A DNA stretch of 64,000 nucleotides from the NCBI RefSeq assembly GCF_047948215.1, contig NC_134460.1, forward strand, positions 148,794,049 to 148,858,048, in the 5' to 3' direction. A model generated the notes under the pieces. That model was not told the origin of the DNA. It searched no databases and worked only from the letters and a program-made list of their open reading frames with translations. The translations under genes were made by a program, and so were the position numbers. Source of the stretch: Lycorma delicatula (Eukaryota; Arthropoda; Insecta; Hemiptera; Fulgoridae). This document shows, one piece after another, positions 1 to 12,600 of this stretch (its first letter is position 1; every line of letters begins with the position of its first letter).

Positions 1-354
1 AGTAATATGTATTGCCGATTACTATAATAACAAAGTATTGCTATACTAGTATTTTTATAAGAGCTTTATATAGCTCCTGCAGAATTGTTCCACCAATGAT
101 AATACTACTGTTGATTACTGCTGTTGATGATATGATGATGATTCATCACATCTAACAAAGCCATGAAATCCTATGTAATTTTTTTAATTGAGTAGTTTCA
201 GCAGTTCAAAAAATGCATAGTTTTTAATGTGCTTCCTGGATTAATAGTTTATTCCGCTACGTATTATTTTTGCTGTATTTTTTACATAAATTTATTGTAC
301 TTTGTGAAAAAATCTTTTCTTTTCAGCCTAAGGATTAGATCTAAAAAGTAATTT
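1..354. other. AT-rich sequence, no feature seen
   Basis: No coding segment with recognisable similarity was found on either strand. Missing upstream COX11 exons were looked for here and not seen. Confidence 0.4.
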
Positions 355-2432
355 TTTTTTGTCTTCAATCATTTGACTGGTTTGATGCAGCTCTCCTAGC
401 CTGTCTATCTAGTGCTAGCCATTTCATTTCGGCATATCCCTACATCCTACATCCCTAAAAATTTGTTTTCCATGTTCCAAACATGGAAAAACAATTTTCC
501 ATGCAAATTTTTCTGTAGCACTGCATTTTAAAAGCTGCTAATCTTTTCTAATCAGGTGCTCTGATCATCCAAGTTTTACTTTCATATAAAGCTATACTCC
601 AAACATATATTTTCAGAAAGATTTTCCTGACATTTAGATTAATTTTTGATGTAAGCAAATTATATTTCTGATTGAAAGCTCGTTTCGCCTGTGCTATTTG
701 GCATCTTCTATCGCTCCTGCTTCGTCAATCTTCAGTAATTCTACTTCCCAAATAAAAAAATTCTTCTACCTCCATAGTCTTATTTTTGTATTAAGTGGTC
801 CATCTACTTTATTTCTACTACATTTCTTTGCCTTCTTTTTATTCTTTTTTATTTTCATGTGGTAGTTCTTGCGTAAGACTTCATCAGTGCCATTCATTGT
901 TTCTTCTAATTTTATTTTCACTCTGAGCTAGAATTACCATATCATCAGAAAATTGTAGCATCTTTATTTTTTAACCTCAAGTAAATGGGGATAGGGAACA
1001 TACTTGTCTGATTCCTTTTTTTATTACTACTTCTTACTTATGTTGTTCAATTATTACTGTTGCAGTTTGATTCCTGCAAATGTTCTTCTATCCCTATATT
1101 TGAACCCTAAATTTTAAAAAAATTCTGAACATTTTATTCCAATCTATGTTATCAGATGTCTTTTCTAAGTCTATAAATGACATGTATGTTGGTTTTTTTT
1201 CTTTCATCTTCCTTCTAATATTAATCCGAGCACTAAAATTGCTTCCCTAGTCCCTATATTTTTCCTGAAACCAAATTGGTGTTCTCTCAATTATTCTGTA
1301 CAGAATTCTAATTAAAATTCCTGATGCACGAGTAGTTAAGCTAATTGTTCTGTATTCTTCACATTTATCTGCTCCTGCTTTCTTTGGTATCTTGACAATA
1401 GCACTTTTTGAAGTCTGATGGAACTTTCCTGTTTTTGTAAATATTACACATGAAATCCTTTAATACTCTATTAAAATCAGATCTTAGTATTTTATCTCCC
1501 TTTTCATCCTCTTCAACTTCCTCTTCTTTCTCTGTAACAGCAGTTATAAATCATTTCCTCCATATGACTCTTCAGTATATTCCACCCACCTATCAACATT
1601 TTCTTTCGAGTTATAAATTAATGTACCATCTTTATCTAACACATTATTAGATTTTAACTTATATACCTCAAAATTCTCTAACTTTCCTGTATATTCCATC
1701 TGTTTTACCAATAATCATTTCTCATTCCAATTCTAAACACTTTTCTTTAATCCACTCTTCTTTCGCTAGTTAGCACTTCCTGTTAATAGTATTTCTTAAT
1801 TTTCGATAGTGCTTTTCCTTCTTCATCACTAGCATTCTTATATTTTCTACAATTATCAATTAGCTGCAAAATAACTTCTGTTATCCAAGGTTATCCACCA
1901 GTTTTCTTTGTTTTGCCTAAGATCGCTTCTGCTAATTTAAGAATTTCCTTCTTCTCCCATTCTTCTGTATTTTCTACTTTATCTTTTTTACTCAGTCTTG
2001 CAATGTCCTCATCAAAGATTTTATTTACCTCTTTTTCCTTAAGCTTCTCTAACTAAGTTCCACCTATTTATCTGACACTTTTTTTTCAGCTTTTTAAACC
2101 CCAATCTACATTTTATTATCGCTAAAGTATGGTCCCTGTTAATGTCTGCTCCTGGATATGCTTTGCAGTCGACAAGTTTTCTAAATCTTTGCTTAACCAT
2201 GATCTTATCTATCTGACACCTTGCAGTATCGCCCGGCTTTTTCCATGTGTATTCTGTGTGTCTTCTATTATGATTTTTAAAGTGGGTGTTGGCAATTACT
2301 AAATTATACTTCATACAAAACTCAGTAAGTCGGTCCTCTCTTTCATTTCTTTTGTCCAGCCTGTAATAGCTCACAGTATTTCCTTTGTTGTTTTTTCTGA
2401 TGCTGGCACTCGATGGGAGTGCAAGCATCACA

Positions 2433-2440
<8 letters not shown>
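355..2440 (-). mobile_element. Decayed RTE-like LINE (endonuclease and reverse transcriptase)
   Basis: Read on the minus strand, 2440-2045 encodes the C-terminal part of an apurinic-type endonuclease, with blocks such as NTHFKNHNRRHTEYTW, QIDKIMV and YPGADINRDHTLA, as in RTE/BovB-type elements. Further along the same strand, in other frames, lie reverse transcriptase blocks: a YMSFIDLEK-like segment near 1180-1150 and an FSDDMVIL block near 950-930, which is the usual F/YxDD catalytic box with the first residue changed. Stops and frameshifts are frequent, so the element is dead. The 3' end appears to be the T-rich stretch at about 350-360 on the plus strand, followed by conserved non-coding 3' sequence. 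The clade is inferred from motif wording only. Confidence 0.7.

Positions 2441-2462
<22 letters not shown>
2429..2462. repeat. (AC)n microsatellite
   Basis: Uninterrupted run of AC dinucleotides. It creates spurious open frames on both strands (CVCVCV and THTHTH), which are not genes. Confidence 0.95.
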
Positions 2463-2464
<2 letters not shown>

Positions 2465-2500
2465 TCATGCACATATAGCCAACATTATGCACATTCAGGT

Positions 2501-2531
2501 ACTTATCACATACTTCACATATGTGATAAGT
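2501..2531. repeat. 12-bp perfect inverted repeat (hairpin)
   Basis: The arms ACTTATCACATA and TATGTGATAAGT are perfectly complementary and flank a 7-base loop. It lies at the downstream (low-coordinate) end of the R1-clade remnant. It could belong to that element's 3' region or be a separate small palindrome. Confidence 0.6.
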
Positions 2532-2549
2532 CGACCTGCACATGGTAGG

Positions 2550-3385
2550 GGGCTCCCTAGACACTTGATCGCAGCTTTGTTCGCTGCACAGCCCCCCTTC
2601 GGCCTTCTTCAGCAACACGCAGTTTGTCTGCAACTACTTTGGCAAATCTCACCACTGCGTTCCAGTTCTCTTCTTTTTCTAACATAATCCTCCTGCCCAA
2701 TGTGTCCAAGACTTCGCCACACTCAAGTTCAAAACAGGGACACTTGAAAAAGACATGATAACGTCTTCACGTTATCACTTCCGTCGACGTCTCTTCACTT
2801 CCACAAACAGGGTAACTATTCGTAAAATCGAACCAAAAATCATGGGAGCTGTAGAGCCAAGTAGGCTCTACAGTTCCTATGGCTCGACAGAAGCTGTGCT
2901 AAATTGAAATCTATTGAGCCATGGGTTCTCCAGACCCATCCACCAATGTCCCCAATCAATCTATATGTCCACCTGTGTTTCATACTGGGGATCCATCTCT
3001 TCTGCCACACTCCTGTCAACTCCTTCATAATATTCAAGTTGATAAGTTTCTTTTCAGTAGAAATCACTGGTCTGCATTGGAGTAACCTTCTCCGTTTAGT
3101 TATCTCTAGGTCAATTGGGAGCAACCGGCTATCACTTCAACCGCCTCCCAGGACCCTGTAAGCAGCTGCCACCTGTTGACAGCATTTCCTATGAAAGGAC
3201 TCCAATGCTCCCTTATATCTTCAACAACATCTGCCCAGACTTCAGCACCATATAAGAGCGTGGTATGGGCCACTACTGTCAGTAGTTTCTTCCGTTGTTG
3301 ACTTGGTCCTCTACAATTTGGCAGAATCCCGGCTCCGTATTCGCATTACCTTCTCTGTCTTTTCAGTGGTTTCAAGGGCATGCCT
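2550..3385 (-). mobile_element. R1-clade LINE, C-terminal remnant
   Basis: Minus-strand frames give, in order, the post-RT region (ILPNCRGPSQQRKKLLTVV, then TLLYGAEVWADVVED), the region HRWTYRLIGDIGGWV and LAQLLSSHRNCRAYL, and a degraded Cys-rich tail ending in a CP.FE-like segment. This order is typical of the C-terminus of R1-clade reverse transcriptases. At least three frame changes and several stops are needed to follow it, so it is inactive. Its upstream edge lies about 60 bp from the splice acceptor of the first visible COX11 exon. Confidence 0.75.
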
Positions 3386-3445
3386 ACCAAACCTCTGATT
3401 CTGCTAGCTTATTTTATATTTTACATCATTTTGTTTTTTTTCCAG

Positions 3446-3601
3446 GCTTACAGTTATGGAGGTACAGTATCAGAGTTGGAAGGAAATGTAGATTTACAGA
3501 AATTGGAGAAAAAGAAACATAGAGAAATTACAATAAAATTTAATGCTGATGTAAGTTCAAGCTTAAAATGGAATTTTCAACCTCAGCAAAATGAAATAAA
3601 G
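3446..3601 (+). CDS. COX11: COX11 exon (first in window)
   Basis: 52 codons in phase 0, after a polypyrimidine tract and CAG acceptor, ending AAG before GTATGT. It encodes the start of the intermembrane-space domain, including NADVSSSLKWNFQPQQNEIK. Confidence 0.93.
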
Positions 3602-6600
3602 GTATGTTATATAAAATTAATTTAATTCTTTTTACATTGTTACATTATGTTGTTTATTTTGCCTTGTACTATGTGATTGAATGCAACTTGTATAATTACA
3701 TATAACTTGTATAATTACATTGTAGTGACTGCTTTTAATCAGTTAAAAATGTGTTAAACATGTTGTTAAAATGCCATTTAGATTAAAATAATTAAAATTT
3801 GTAAATGAATTGCTTTTAAATTATATGAAGAATATTTTAACAGAGAACCCTTCAGTAGTGTTACCAGTAGCAGTTAATGATTTATCAAATTAGTATGTTG
3901 TGAATTTTATATTGTTTAATTATGTTGGAAATTTTCTTTTTTTTTGAAGTACATGCAAAATTTAGATATTATGGTTAACCTTTTCAATGATAGGGGTTTT
4001 TAGATAAAAAATTATAGCATTTATTATTGGTAAAGATTTTAATTAGCAGAGTTCTTTATCGTGTCTTATGTTTTTCCATCATTTTTAAAGAAAAAAAAAA
4101 CAATAATTTGTATTTAAAAATCTTTAAAAGAAGAAATATTTATCATTCTCACTCATGGCTTTCTAATATGCTGACATAATCAGTAAAAAAAAATTCTTGT
4201 AATACATACTTGACTTTCTTTCAGATATACCTTATGAAAACAGAATCAGGTTAATAATATAACCTGTTATAAAAACAATAATGACAGGTTATGTGCTCTA
4301 ATCATGCAGAATATGATATACAGCATAGGCTTATTCAGTTTCATTATTATGAAAAAGATTGATTTTTAAACAAAGTAATTGAAAGTGATCAAATATAATA
4401 ACAAATTACAAATTAATATTATTATGCTCCTTGTCTGACCTTTGAAAAAAACAAATATTTGTGGTTGGCTTCCAGTGAGTTAACAGAGTATAAGGGAAAA
4501 TAAGTATATGAGCACATTATGAATTGTTACTTAGACAAAATATATTAATAAACTATTCTGAAAATATATAAATACCAAAAAACAAAAATGATATACTAAA
4601 TGAACATCCTAAGTCCATAGGGGAAGACCGCCTTGTGACTGGTTGCCACACTATCGCCCCCATTCCTCTCCCTGATGGGCTTTAACAGGAGTTGTTTTTT
4701 GCCCTCAAACTTTTTTACATCTCGTAGTAATAAGCCAGACCTTGTTGGGATGTCACTAATGTAAATTCCTCTGTAGACATTTATTTCAGTGTTTTAAACT
4801 CGGCTTTTGCCTTCGCTGCAGGCCTCATCTGAACATCTTAAATGTCCTACATCGTTTCCCTTTGAACTAGCGAACAGAGTTAGCAGAAGCATAAATCCTG
4901 CATCTACTTCTACATTTTATAAAGCCAGTTTGTTTGTGAATATCTCATAAAATTCAAAGCAAATGAATAATAACATACCACCAAAAATGTTGTTCGCAAC
5001 AAAAAAATGTATTCCTAGTTCTCTTAGTGAACTAAACTTCAGTTCATCCCCCTGACTTTGTTTCATTATGAACTTCGGTCTGGTTTACTAGGAAGAGGTA
5101 GACAGGCTTCCTACTCCCACTCAGCACCATTGCAGAGTCCCGCATGACATTTACTTTCACTTACTACCATCATTGAGATGCTGCTACACCTTACAGCTGC
5201 ATGGGAATCCATGACCTTGGCAATGCCATGAACATCTCAACCCTTTAGGGGAAGACACCCGCCTAGTGATGTTCTGGTTGCCACACCACCCCACTCTGTT
5301 CCTAGCTCGGTTGGGCTTTAACGGGAGTCTGTCGCCCTCTGACTTTTTACATCTCATTGTAATAAGCCTGGCGGTGGCATCCTCGTTGGGATGCCACCGA
5401 TGTAAATGCCTCTGTAGACATTTGCATCAGTGATTTAATAACTCAGCTTTTGCCTTTGGTGTAGGCCTTGTCTGTACATCTTGAATGTCCTACATCGTAT
5501 CCCTCCAAACTAGTTAACCGAGTTCGCGGAAGCATGAACCCCACGCCTAGTTCTACTTATTATGAGCCAATTCATGAATGTTTGAAATTTTACAACGCAG
5601 TTGCTGAGTTGAATAATCGCAACACAGAGGTAAGTTTCTGCTGGGTCCCTAGCCACATAGGGATTCCAGGTAATGAACATGCAGATTCCGCTGCCAAGTT
5701 TCCTTTCACCACCCGAGTTGCTACTTCGGTTTTTAATAATTATGTAAAACAATCTCTAAGAGCAAAGTGGCAAGGTGACTGGACGGCTACCGTTGATAAT
5801 AAACTCCGGCAGATTAAAGATTCTGTGTTGCCATGGGACTCCTCATGCAGAAAAACTCGTTGTGAGGAAGTAGTCCTCTGTCGCTTGTGGATAGTACATA
5901 CGAGAGTCACACACGAGTACCTGATGTCAGGAGGACATCCACCCCTATGTGTATGATGCAACTGCCGCATGACTGTGCGCCACATACTCATAGATTGCAT
6001 ATGTTATGCGGCGTTGCGGCGTAAATTTAATCTATCCAGAAACATCCATGGTGTTTTGTGCAATGATAATGAAGTTTTAAACCGGATGTTTCTATTTTTG
6101 TGTAGTGCTGGTTTAATACAAAAAATTTAATATTGTCACGTATATTTTTTGTGCTGGAAGAGTTTTTAATAAATTTGTTTTTATTTTTAATTTTTGTGGT
6201 TCTATGTTATTGATTTTGTTATCCAAGTAGGAAGCCTTTTACACTCCCTTTTGGAATTTGTTAAATTTTATATAGTTTTTTTATTATTTTTGATTTTATG
6301 TTTTAAAGACTCTGTCTGTGAATATTAGTTGAAAGATTTTAGTGATATTAGTTGTAAATTTTTTTAATGATATCAGTTTTAAGTTTTGTTTCACTTTTTT
6401 AATTTTTGTTTTTAACTTAGTTTTAAGTTTTATTTAATTTTGTTATTTTAGTTGTTAACCAAGTTTTAAGTTTTATGTTAGAGCTTTTATGTTTTTTAGT
6501 TTTCTTTGTAGTCTTTTTGTTATCTGAGAATGAGCCCGTTACACCCATCTCAGACTTTGTTAAATTCTATTTACCTTTGTTTTTATTTTAGATTTTAGAT

Positions 6601-9600
6601 TAGCTTTAATTTCTTTTATTTTTTTATAAAAAAAATCCTGGCGATGATAACGCGTAGGCGTTTTTTGCCCTAAAAAAAAAAAAAAATTCATGAATGTCCC
6701 GTAAGTCAAGGCAAATTAAACACAACATACCACCAAAGATGTTGATTGATTTGTTGAACTACAAAATTTACAAGTGCAATAGTCAGTGGTTGAAAAGAGT
6801 GGGCTTTTGATTACTTGAACACCTGTATCATAATGAAATTTTGTTTCATAATGACCCTCATTATGATATAGATTCCAGTCGTGTAATCCAAATGTTATAA
6901 TACAGCTGTAAAAAAAAGAAAATTATTTAATTTTACTTTTTCAGTAAAATCTTTTTGTATACTCTCTTGTGTGCGAGAAAGTTTGCATTGTTATGCTAAG
7001 TTAATAAAAATAGTTATTGAATTATGATTTATCAAGTTAGATATATTGTTATTTTTTAGGAATAAATCATCAAAGTTTAGAAAGCTCAATTAACATGCAG
7101 AATAGGTAATGCTTTGGTGGATGGGTGACTGACTGCGCTTCTTTCTTCTTTCATATGATGTACCATTGGAATACACTATCTCTCTATTGTACGATTAGCA
7201 GTGCCAACACTACCTTAGACACCCCATGTAGAATTACTGCACATGTATGTGTTTACACGCATTCTGAACAAACTTTGATTAGTAATAATTTTACTTATTT
7301 CTTTTTTCCAATTAGCACATAAATGTTATTTAAGTTAGAATTTTTAATTTATCAATCAATATGGTTCAGCAGTGATCTGACAGTCCATTTTTTATCTTGA
7401 AAAATGTTTAAAATTTTTTTAAATTAGTTGCAGAAGATAATATATTTCAGTTGGGAATATACATTCACGTAATAAATGTTTAATAGTCGTGAAATAGAAT
7501 TTATTTTGATTTTGCCTGTGTCAAGTTCTGATATTGTTTTATTTTGTAATATTGTTATTAAAAAATATTGTTAATTTTTTAATATTGTCACCTTTTTATA
7601 TAGGTTGTTCCTGGTGAAACAGCATTAGCATTTTACACTGCAGAAAATCCTTTAGATAAACCAGTTGTTGGTGTTAGCACTTATAACGTTGTTCCTTTTG
7701 AAGCCGGTCAATATTTTAATAAAATACAGTGCTTCTGTTTTGAAGAACAAATGTTGAATCCAGGTGAACAGGTCAGGCATGAGTATTTCATTTTAAAGTT
7801 ACCTTTTCTTTGATATGATTTGAATTATTAATCTTTGAAGCTTACCATATATTTCTTATTTTAACTCTAAGTTTGAAACAGCAAGATATTAATGGTTTTT
7901 TTTGTTTCTTTTTTGTAACATTGGGATTGAGGAAAAGTTTCTTTGTATTCTCTGAATTGATGGATTTAGGATTGCATAACTATGGTGAAATGAATCAAAT
8001 CTTACAAATTTGTGTGACATACCTCTGACAATTTTGGAAAAAGTTTTGATTTCATTGGCTTATTTATTTAAAAGTTATTGCATTTTGAAAATAGAGAAGA
8101 AATTTGATACATTTTGAAATTTTATTAAAAATGGGAAAAGGTGTGACTCTGGTTACTAAAATATCTGTGATCTGTGTTATGTATAAACATGGTGCAATAT
8201 CAGTAGGTGTGGTACAAAGCTGATTCAGCCTTTTTAATCTCAAAATTTTGATGTCAGTGATGTACCTCATTCTGGTTGGCTATTGACTGAAAAAGTTGAT
8301 AAAACCATTAAAAAATTGAGCAACACAAACACATTAGCAACCACTATATCAGTAATGAATTAAAAAACATTGACCACAAAACAGTTTTAAACTGTTTGAA
8401 ACTTAGTGTTTGGGCGTCACATGATTTTTTCTAAAAATGAAAAATTTAAGGATTCTGTTTCCCATCTGCAAATCATTGCAAGAATGCAATGAAATCAAAT
8501 TCTTTTGGAAATCACTCTTGTGGGGTATGAAAATTGGTTTACATACTATAATAACGTATGGAAAAGATTGTGTTTGAAGTAAAGTGAAGTTCCACAAACA
8601 TTGGCAAAGCCAGGATTGAGTCTGAAAAAGGTTTTGCTCTTTGTGTGTAAAGTGAAGCTGAAAGGAGTTGTTCACTATGAGGTGTTGCTACCCAATCAAA
8701 TGATTTCAACCTCTACTGTCAACAGCTCGAAAGTTTACAACAAGCAATAGAGATAAATCACCAAAATTAATGAATAGTAAAGTGTTTTCAATTATGATGT
8801 CAGGTCTCCACTCTTTGGTGAACTGTTGAAAGATGAGAGAGCTTGGCTGAAAAGTTTTGATGTATCCACCATATAGTTCTCACCTTGCACTGAGAGATAT
8901 ATCACCAAAATTAATGAATAGTAAAGTGTTTCAAATTATGATGTCAGGTCTCCACTCTTTGGTGAACTGTTGAAAGATGAGAGAGCTTGGCTGAAAAGTT
9001 TTGATGTATCCACCATATAGTTCTCACCTTGCACTGAGAGATAAATCACCAAAATTAATGAATAGTAAAGTGTTTCAAATTATGATGTCAGGTCTCCACC
9101 CTTTGGTGAACTGTTGAAAGATGAGAGAGCTTGGCTGAAAAGTTTTGATGTATCCACCATATAGTTCTCACCTTGCACTGAGAGATAAATCACCAAAATT
9201 AATGAATAGTAAAGTGTTTCAAATTATGATGTCAGGTCTCCACTCTTTGGTGAACTGTTGAAAGATGAGAGAGCTTGGCTGAAAAGTTTTGATGTATCCA
9301 CCATATAGTTCTCACCTTGCACTGTCAGTCCTATTTATTTCAGTCTCTACAGAATTCTCTTAAATGTTTGCTTCAAAAGAGGCCTATAAAAAATTACTTA
9401 TCACAGTTTTTCTTCCAGGAAATACAGAAGGTGACGACTATCTTATTTTACCTTAAAAATATTAAAAGGTGATTAATGGAAACCACATACAGGTCATTCC
9501 ATATCAAATCAACAAGGTGGATAGCCGTTTACAACCTGACCAACTGGCATTTTCATGAAATTTGGTTTGAATTAACGGTTGATGAAGTTATGAGAAAATA

Positions 9601-12600
9601 CTTAATTTGCTGGAATACTGAATTTATGAGCCATTCAAATCTGCTGGAAAATGGCTAATTTCAACTTGTGGCAATAGTGTTAGATCTGCATAACTTTGTT
9701 GTTTATTTAGGTAGAATGATAAACGTGGACCAATTTTAATGCTTATTTGATGTTCTTTCATGTAAAATACAAGCCTATGTTAATATACATCTTTATTTCA
9801 AAATCACCGCCATTGTCTTTTGACCTTGAATTTGATAAAAAAACAACAAAAAAACGGGTCTTCAGTTTTTTTATGAAAAATTTATTTTATTCACTTTATA
9901 TTAAAAAATAACTGGCAGATTTGAAACTGGGACTGCATTGGCATCAAGGGAAAAAATAAAATGTGCGTCAATGTTTTAACAAAAAAATCTTTATTGTGGG
10001 GTTTTGAGGTTGTAAATACTTAAATTTTTATTGGCTGAACTTGCAAAATCAAATAAAATGTTCTGCAAAAAGAAACTAAAAGTTATAAGGTAATATGTTG
10101 CTCATTTATTTCGTCTAGTAATAAGAAGTAGTACATCCTCAATTCAATCAAATGACCGATGACGATGTAATGTGATGACTCAGTATAATTAGAACAAATT
10201 GAATTGACAAAATGTATTGAAGTTTACTGTATCATCTGTATAATCATAATCTGCGTCCATTGTTTTAGTGTAGACAATATTAAATATGACCTAAAATATT
10301 TAATTTATTTATGGAATAACATGATGTTAGAAAGCATGAGCACTGTATAAATATGCTTGCTCTGAAGTCAGGATATTCAGTGTTCATTTATTGATTCCTA
10401 AGTGTTGGTGTAGTTACATACGGTTGTTTTTGAAGTTAGGTATCTTTTGAAGTTAGGCAGCTTTTTACAATAAGGAATGTTATAATCCATTTCAAGAAGT
10501 AAGTCATAATAATGTTACTAAGAATTTAAGAAAAGTGTTACCATGGATGACAGGAAAAATTCAAGTTTAGAAAGTGATTGAAAAATTTGTGATAAGTGTC
10601 GGAGAAAATTACCTCATTTAGTAATAAAGCTTCAGAAGAAGAAGAAGCCCTTTATAATGAAACGAATTATGCATTAGACAGGCTCAATGAAAGCCTAGTG
10701 AGCATTGGGAAATCACCAGTAAAATCTAAAAGATTGTAAGATAAAACCTATCGTGCCAAAAAGATTGCAAAAATTAAGTCATCAATGAGGGAAAAAATAT
10801 TCAGTGTAGCTAGTAAAAACTCTGAGACTTCGTCTCAAGTTGAACCTGATAGTGAAATTTGAAATATGTAAATTAAATTATTTAACATAAGAGTGCAGCA
10901 GTCATTTCACTTCTTATAAACATTTTGTGACACAAATTATTTGTAATACTTCAAGAAATTTTTATCTCGATAAGTATTAGAACTGTTCAGATTCTGATAA
11001 TTTTAAAAACAGTTTAGATTCAATATATGTTGAAAATTCTTTGGACAAAATAACTTTTAAGGTATGGATATCAACTGATAATTCAAGTTTAGAAATGTAG
11101 AAAAGAACAGATTTTATTGAGATGTTTATTGAAAAATGATCAGTTCTCGTTCGCCATTCATTCATTGTTTCTCAGCAGACAAACTTCTTACAAAATTTTG
11201 AAACTGTAATTGAACCTGGAATCTTTATCACATTATGTGACTTTGTTGAAAATGATTCATTTGTGTTATAAGATGAAACCCAAGAGTTTCACTGGATCAA
11301 TGAATTGGCTACAATTCATCCTTTTGCTGTTTATTTTAAAAGTGAAGAATTTGCTGACACTTTAAATGATAATTTAGTTATGTCTGACTAAGTGTGGCAT
11401 AATATCAGTTCACCTTTTTCAGAAGAAAACTAATTCAATTTAAAAAAAAAAAGTATAATATTGTGAATAAACTAATTTATTTAACAGATGGCTCAACAGC
11501 ACAATAGAAAGATCATAAAAATATTGTGAATTTAATGTATCATAAGGATGACTTTGGTGCCGAGGCGAAATGACACTTCTTTGCCACATTACGTAGAAGG
11601 AGTGCATGTGGTGGTCTTGGTGGTACTCTTAAAATATTAGCATCAAAAGCAAGTTTACAACGCCCATACGAAGATCAAATAACAAGTCACTCAGGTTTTT
11701 GATTGGGCTTGGTAAAACATTGAAAATATGAATTTCGTATGAATTTTTTTCAAATGAATATCAGAAAGAAGAAAAATTTAGCACCTTGTTTAGCTAAAGC
11801 AGTGGCAATCTCAGATACTCAAAACTTGAATGCTTTTCTGCCAGTCAGGAAAGGATATCTTAAAACAAAAATTATTTCCAAAAATGAAGAATATGAACAA
11901 CATAAAGTTTTGCATGAAACAGAAGATGGTTTTCCTGAAATTTCTGATGTAAAAGCTTTTGTCATGTGCATTTATAATGGTGCTTGGCTTGTATATTATC
12001 TACAAATGAATCGACAGAAGTGGAAGTATCCTCATCCTGAAGGCCCATCTCCTTCTTATGTTTTTCTGGCATATGGAGATATTTTAATATTACCTCAGTG
12101 GGAAATATTAACAAAAGTTAATCTAAAAACTGCTATTGGATGTACATATACATTATCCAAAAAGGAAACTTCTTAGGCAAATGAAAAATTGACAGTGAAG
12201 TAATCTGATATTTCAAATAAGCACATAACTCTATTAATATTTAACTTAATGCTGATGTTATTGGTATCATTTTTAAGTAGCAATAATTGAAAGCCAGTGA
12301 AAATATCAAATTACATTTATTAAATCATTGTTATAAAAAACTAGCAGATTCTTTTCTTTTACAAATTTAACCTTTCACTCTAAAGTCAGAATTTAAATAA
12401 ATCCAATTGTCAAAACATCACTACCTATTGAATTTAATTCAAACTACTCTGTAAACACAGTAGTCTATTCAAAATGCCCCTAACTTCCTTTCTACTGGTC
12501 AGATTGAAGATTTCAACAGGTTTAAACCTTCTCCGGACAACGTGGACCATTTTCCAAAAACCGGTGCATAACTTGATCCAGCAGCTTTTTAGTCTATGGC

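Noticed and set aside
2343..2687. Open frames across the (AC)n run on both strands
   Set aside because: They are simple-sequence translations (CVCV, THTH) within LINE remnants.
5468..5956. 162-codon frame starting at 5468 as one gene
   Set aside because: Its first third is the dispersed repeat and its rest the LINE insert; the target duplication at 5569-5581 marks the junction.
8749..9324. CRISPR-like array
   Set aside because: Contiguous 144-bp identical units without spacers, derived from mariner coding sequence.
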